DNA of 26,495 nt from a virus: positions 1 through 26,495 of IMG/VR virus record IMGVR_UViG_3300021425_000158, one strand, 5' to 3'. Each line of letters begins with the position of its first letter. The stretch's first letter is position 1. A model generated the notes under the pieces. It saw only the letters and a list, made by a program, of their open reading frames with translations, did not search any database and was not told the origin of the DNA. This document shows positions 25,974-26,495 of the stretch, one piece after another. A program made the position numbers and the translations under genes.

Positions 25974-26495
25974 ACTAGGTTCCTAAGATTTTTTGTTTGG
26001 TTTTTAGCCGAATCATCAAGTGCAGAAATATAACCACCTGAATAACCCATCGCAAAATAACCTTTAGGTACAATCGCAGTTGATTTACTTGGTGGCTCTG
26101 GTGCTTTAACCATATCCATTCCCCATGCACCTAAATCAATAGGTAAGAAATCAGCAACAATAGATAAGAATGCGGATGCAGGATTTAATATCTTAGCATA
26201 GAACTCTGCACTATTACCTGTAGGATATGCCCAACCTGAAGTAATCCCAGGAAGAGGAGCAACGACAGGTGCGGAAACAGCAGGAGGTAATAAAGCAGGT
26301 ACACTCGGTATTGACACTGAAGCAACTGCCGGACTATATCCTCCATTATAAGATACAGGACCTGAAGGTAATGGTGCACCTATTGTTGTAAAGTCACCTC
26401 TTGTTGCCGCGACTGATGTAGCAATAACCGACGGAGAATTCACAACAGTGCTTGAAGTAATTGCGCCTGAGTTAATAGCAGTTGTATTGAATACT
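25970..26495 (-). CDS. Pro/Ala-rich virion protein, C-terminal part (5' end outside window)
   Basis: The frame is open from the right edge to the TGA at 25972-25970, giving at least 174 residues. A GTG at 26443 could act as a start, but the codons before it (N-T-T-A-I-N-S-G-A-I-T-S-S-T-V) continue the same composition, so the true start probably lies outside. Visible are a Ser/Thr-rich stretch, a proline/alanine/valine segment (P-A-L-L-P-P-A-V-S-A-P-V-V-A-P) and a C terminus with I-V-P-K-G-Y-F-A-M-G-Y-S-G-G. I recognise no family. The four-base ATGA overlap with the peptidase-motif gene suggests coupled expression and a related structural role. Confidence 0.6.
   Translation of the reverse strand, partial: VFNTTAINSGAITSSTVVNSPSVIATSVAATRGDFTTIGAPLPSGPVSYNGGYSPAVASVSIPSVPALLPPAVSAPVVAPLPGITSGWAYPTGNSAEFYAKILNPASAFLSIVADFLPIDLGAWGMDMVKAPEPPSKSTAIVPKGYFAMGYSGGYISALDDSAKNQTKNLRNLV

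Noticed and set aside
26441-26443. GTG as the start of the right-edge gene
   Set aside because: The frame continues upstream to the window edge with the same composition and I see no clear ribosome-binding site before the GTG, so the start is most likely outside.

Overview
The window is a late structural-gene block of an AT-rich, marine-type T4-like myovirus. It resembles those that infect Prochlorococcus, Synechococcus or Pelagibacter; the host cannot be decided from this segment. Every real gene lies on the minus strand, so transcription runs from right to left. Genes abut or overlap (ATGA and TAATG junctions, gaps of 0-50 bases). No gene-free stretch exceeds 300 bases, and I see no tRNA, rRNA, CRISPR array, insertion sequence or attachment site.

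In transcription order: the 3' part of a Pro/Ala-rich structural gene cut by the right edge (25970-26495); a baseplate-associated protein with a C-terminal M15-type peptidase motif (24420-25973); gp25 (24001-24420); gp6 (22070-23998); a gp7-position wedge protein with an alpha/beta-hydrolase (esterase-like) domain fused to its C terminus (18848-22054); a repeat-rich fibre-like protein with a cupredoxin domain (16909-18798); a subtilisin-family protease (15213-16904); a gp8-like wedge protein (13203-15167); a 1811-residue DUF4815-type structural protein (7752-13187); a 61-residue coiled-coil protein (7556-7741); a tail fibre with a C-terminal S74 self-cleaving chaperone (6266-7555); and a giant structural gene that starts at 6215 and is still open at base 1 (more than 2071 codons).

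The backbone 25-6-7-...-8 is the classic T4 baseplate-wedge order. What is unusual is how many enzyme-like or ligand-binding domains are attached to it or inserted between gp7 and gp8: an esterase-like domain, a cupredoxin, a subtilase and an M15-like peptidase. The likely joint task is a baseplate and fibre set that attaches to, trims and breaches the host surface; this is inference. The giant left-hand protein combines about 50 pentapeptide-like repeats, a pectate-lyase-type beta-helix, five Cys-x-Arg-Asp modules and about six ~100-residue modules, one of them nested inside another. It is probably a long fibre or spike.

Perfect matches to the T4 late-promoter element TATAAATA lie upstream of the giant gene and of the cupredoxin gene, with a one-mismatch copy upstream of gp8.
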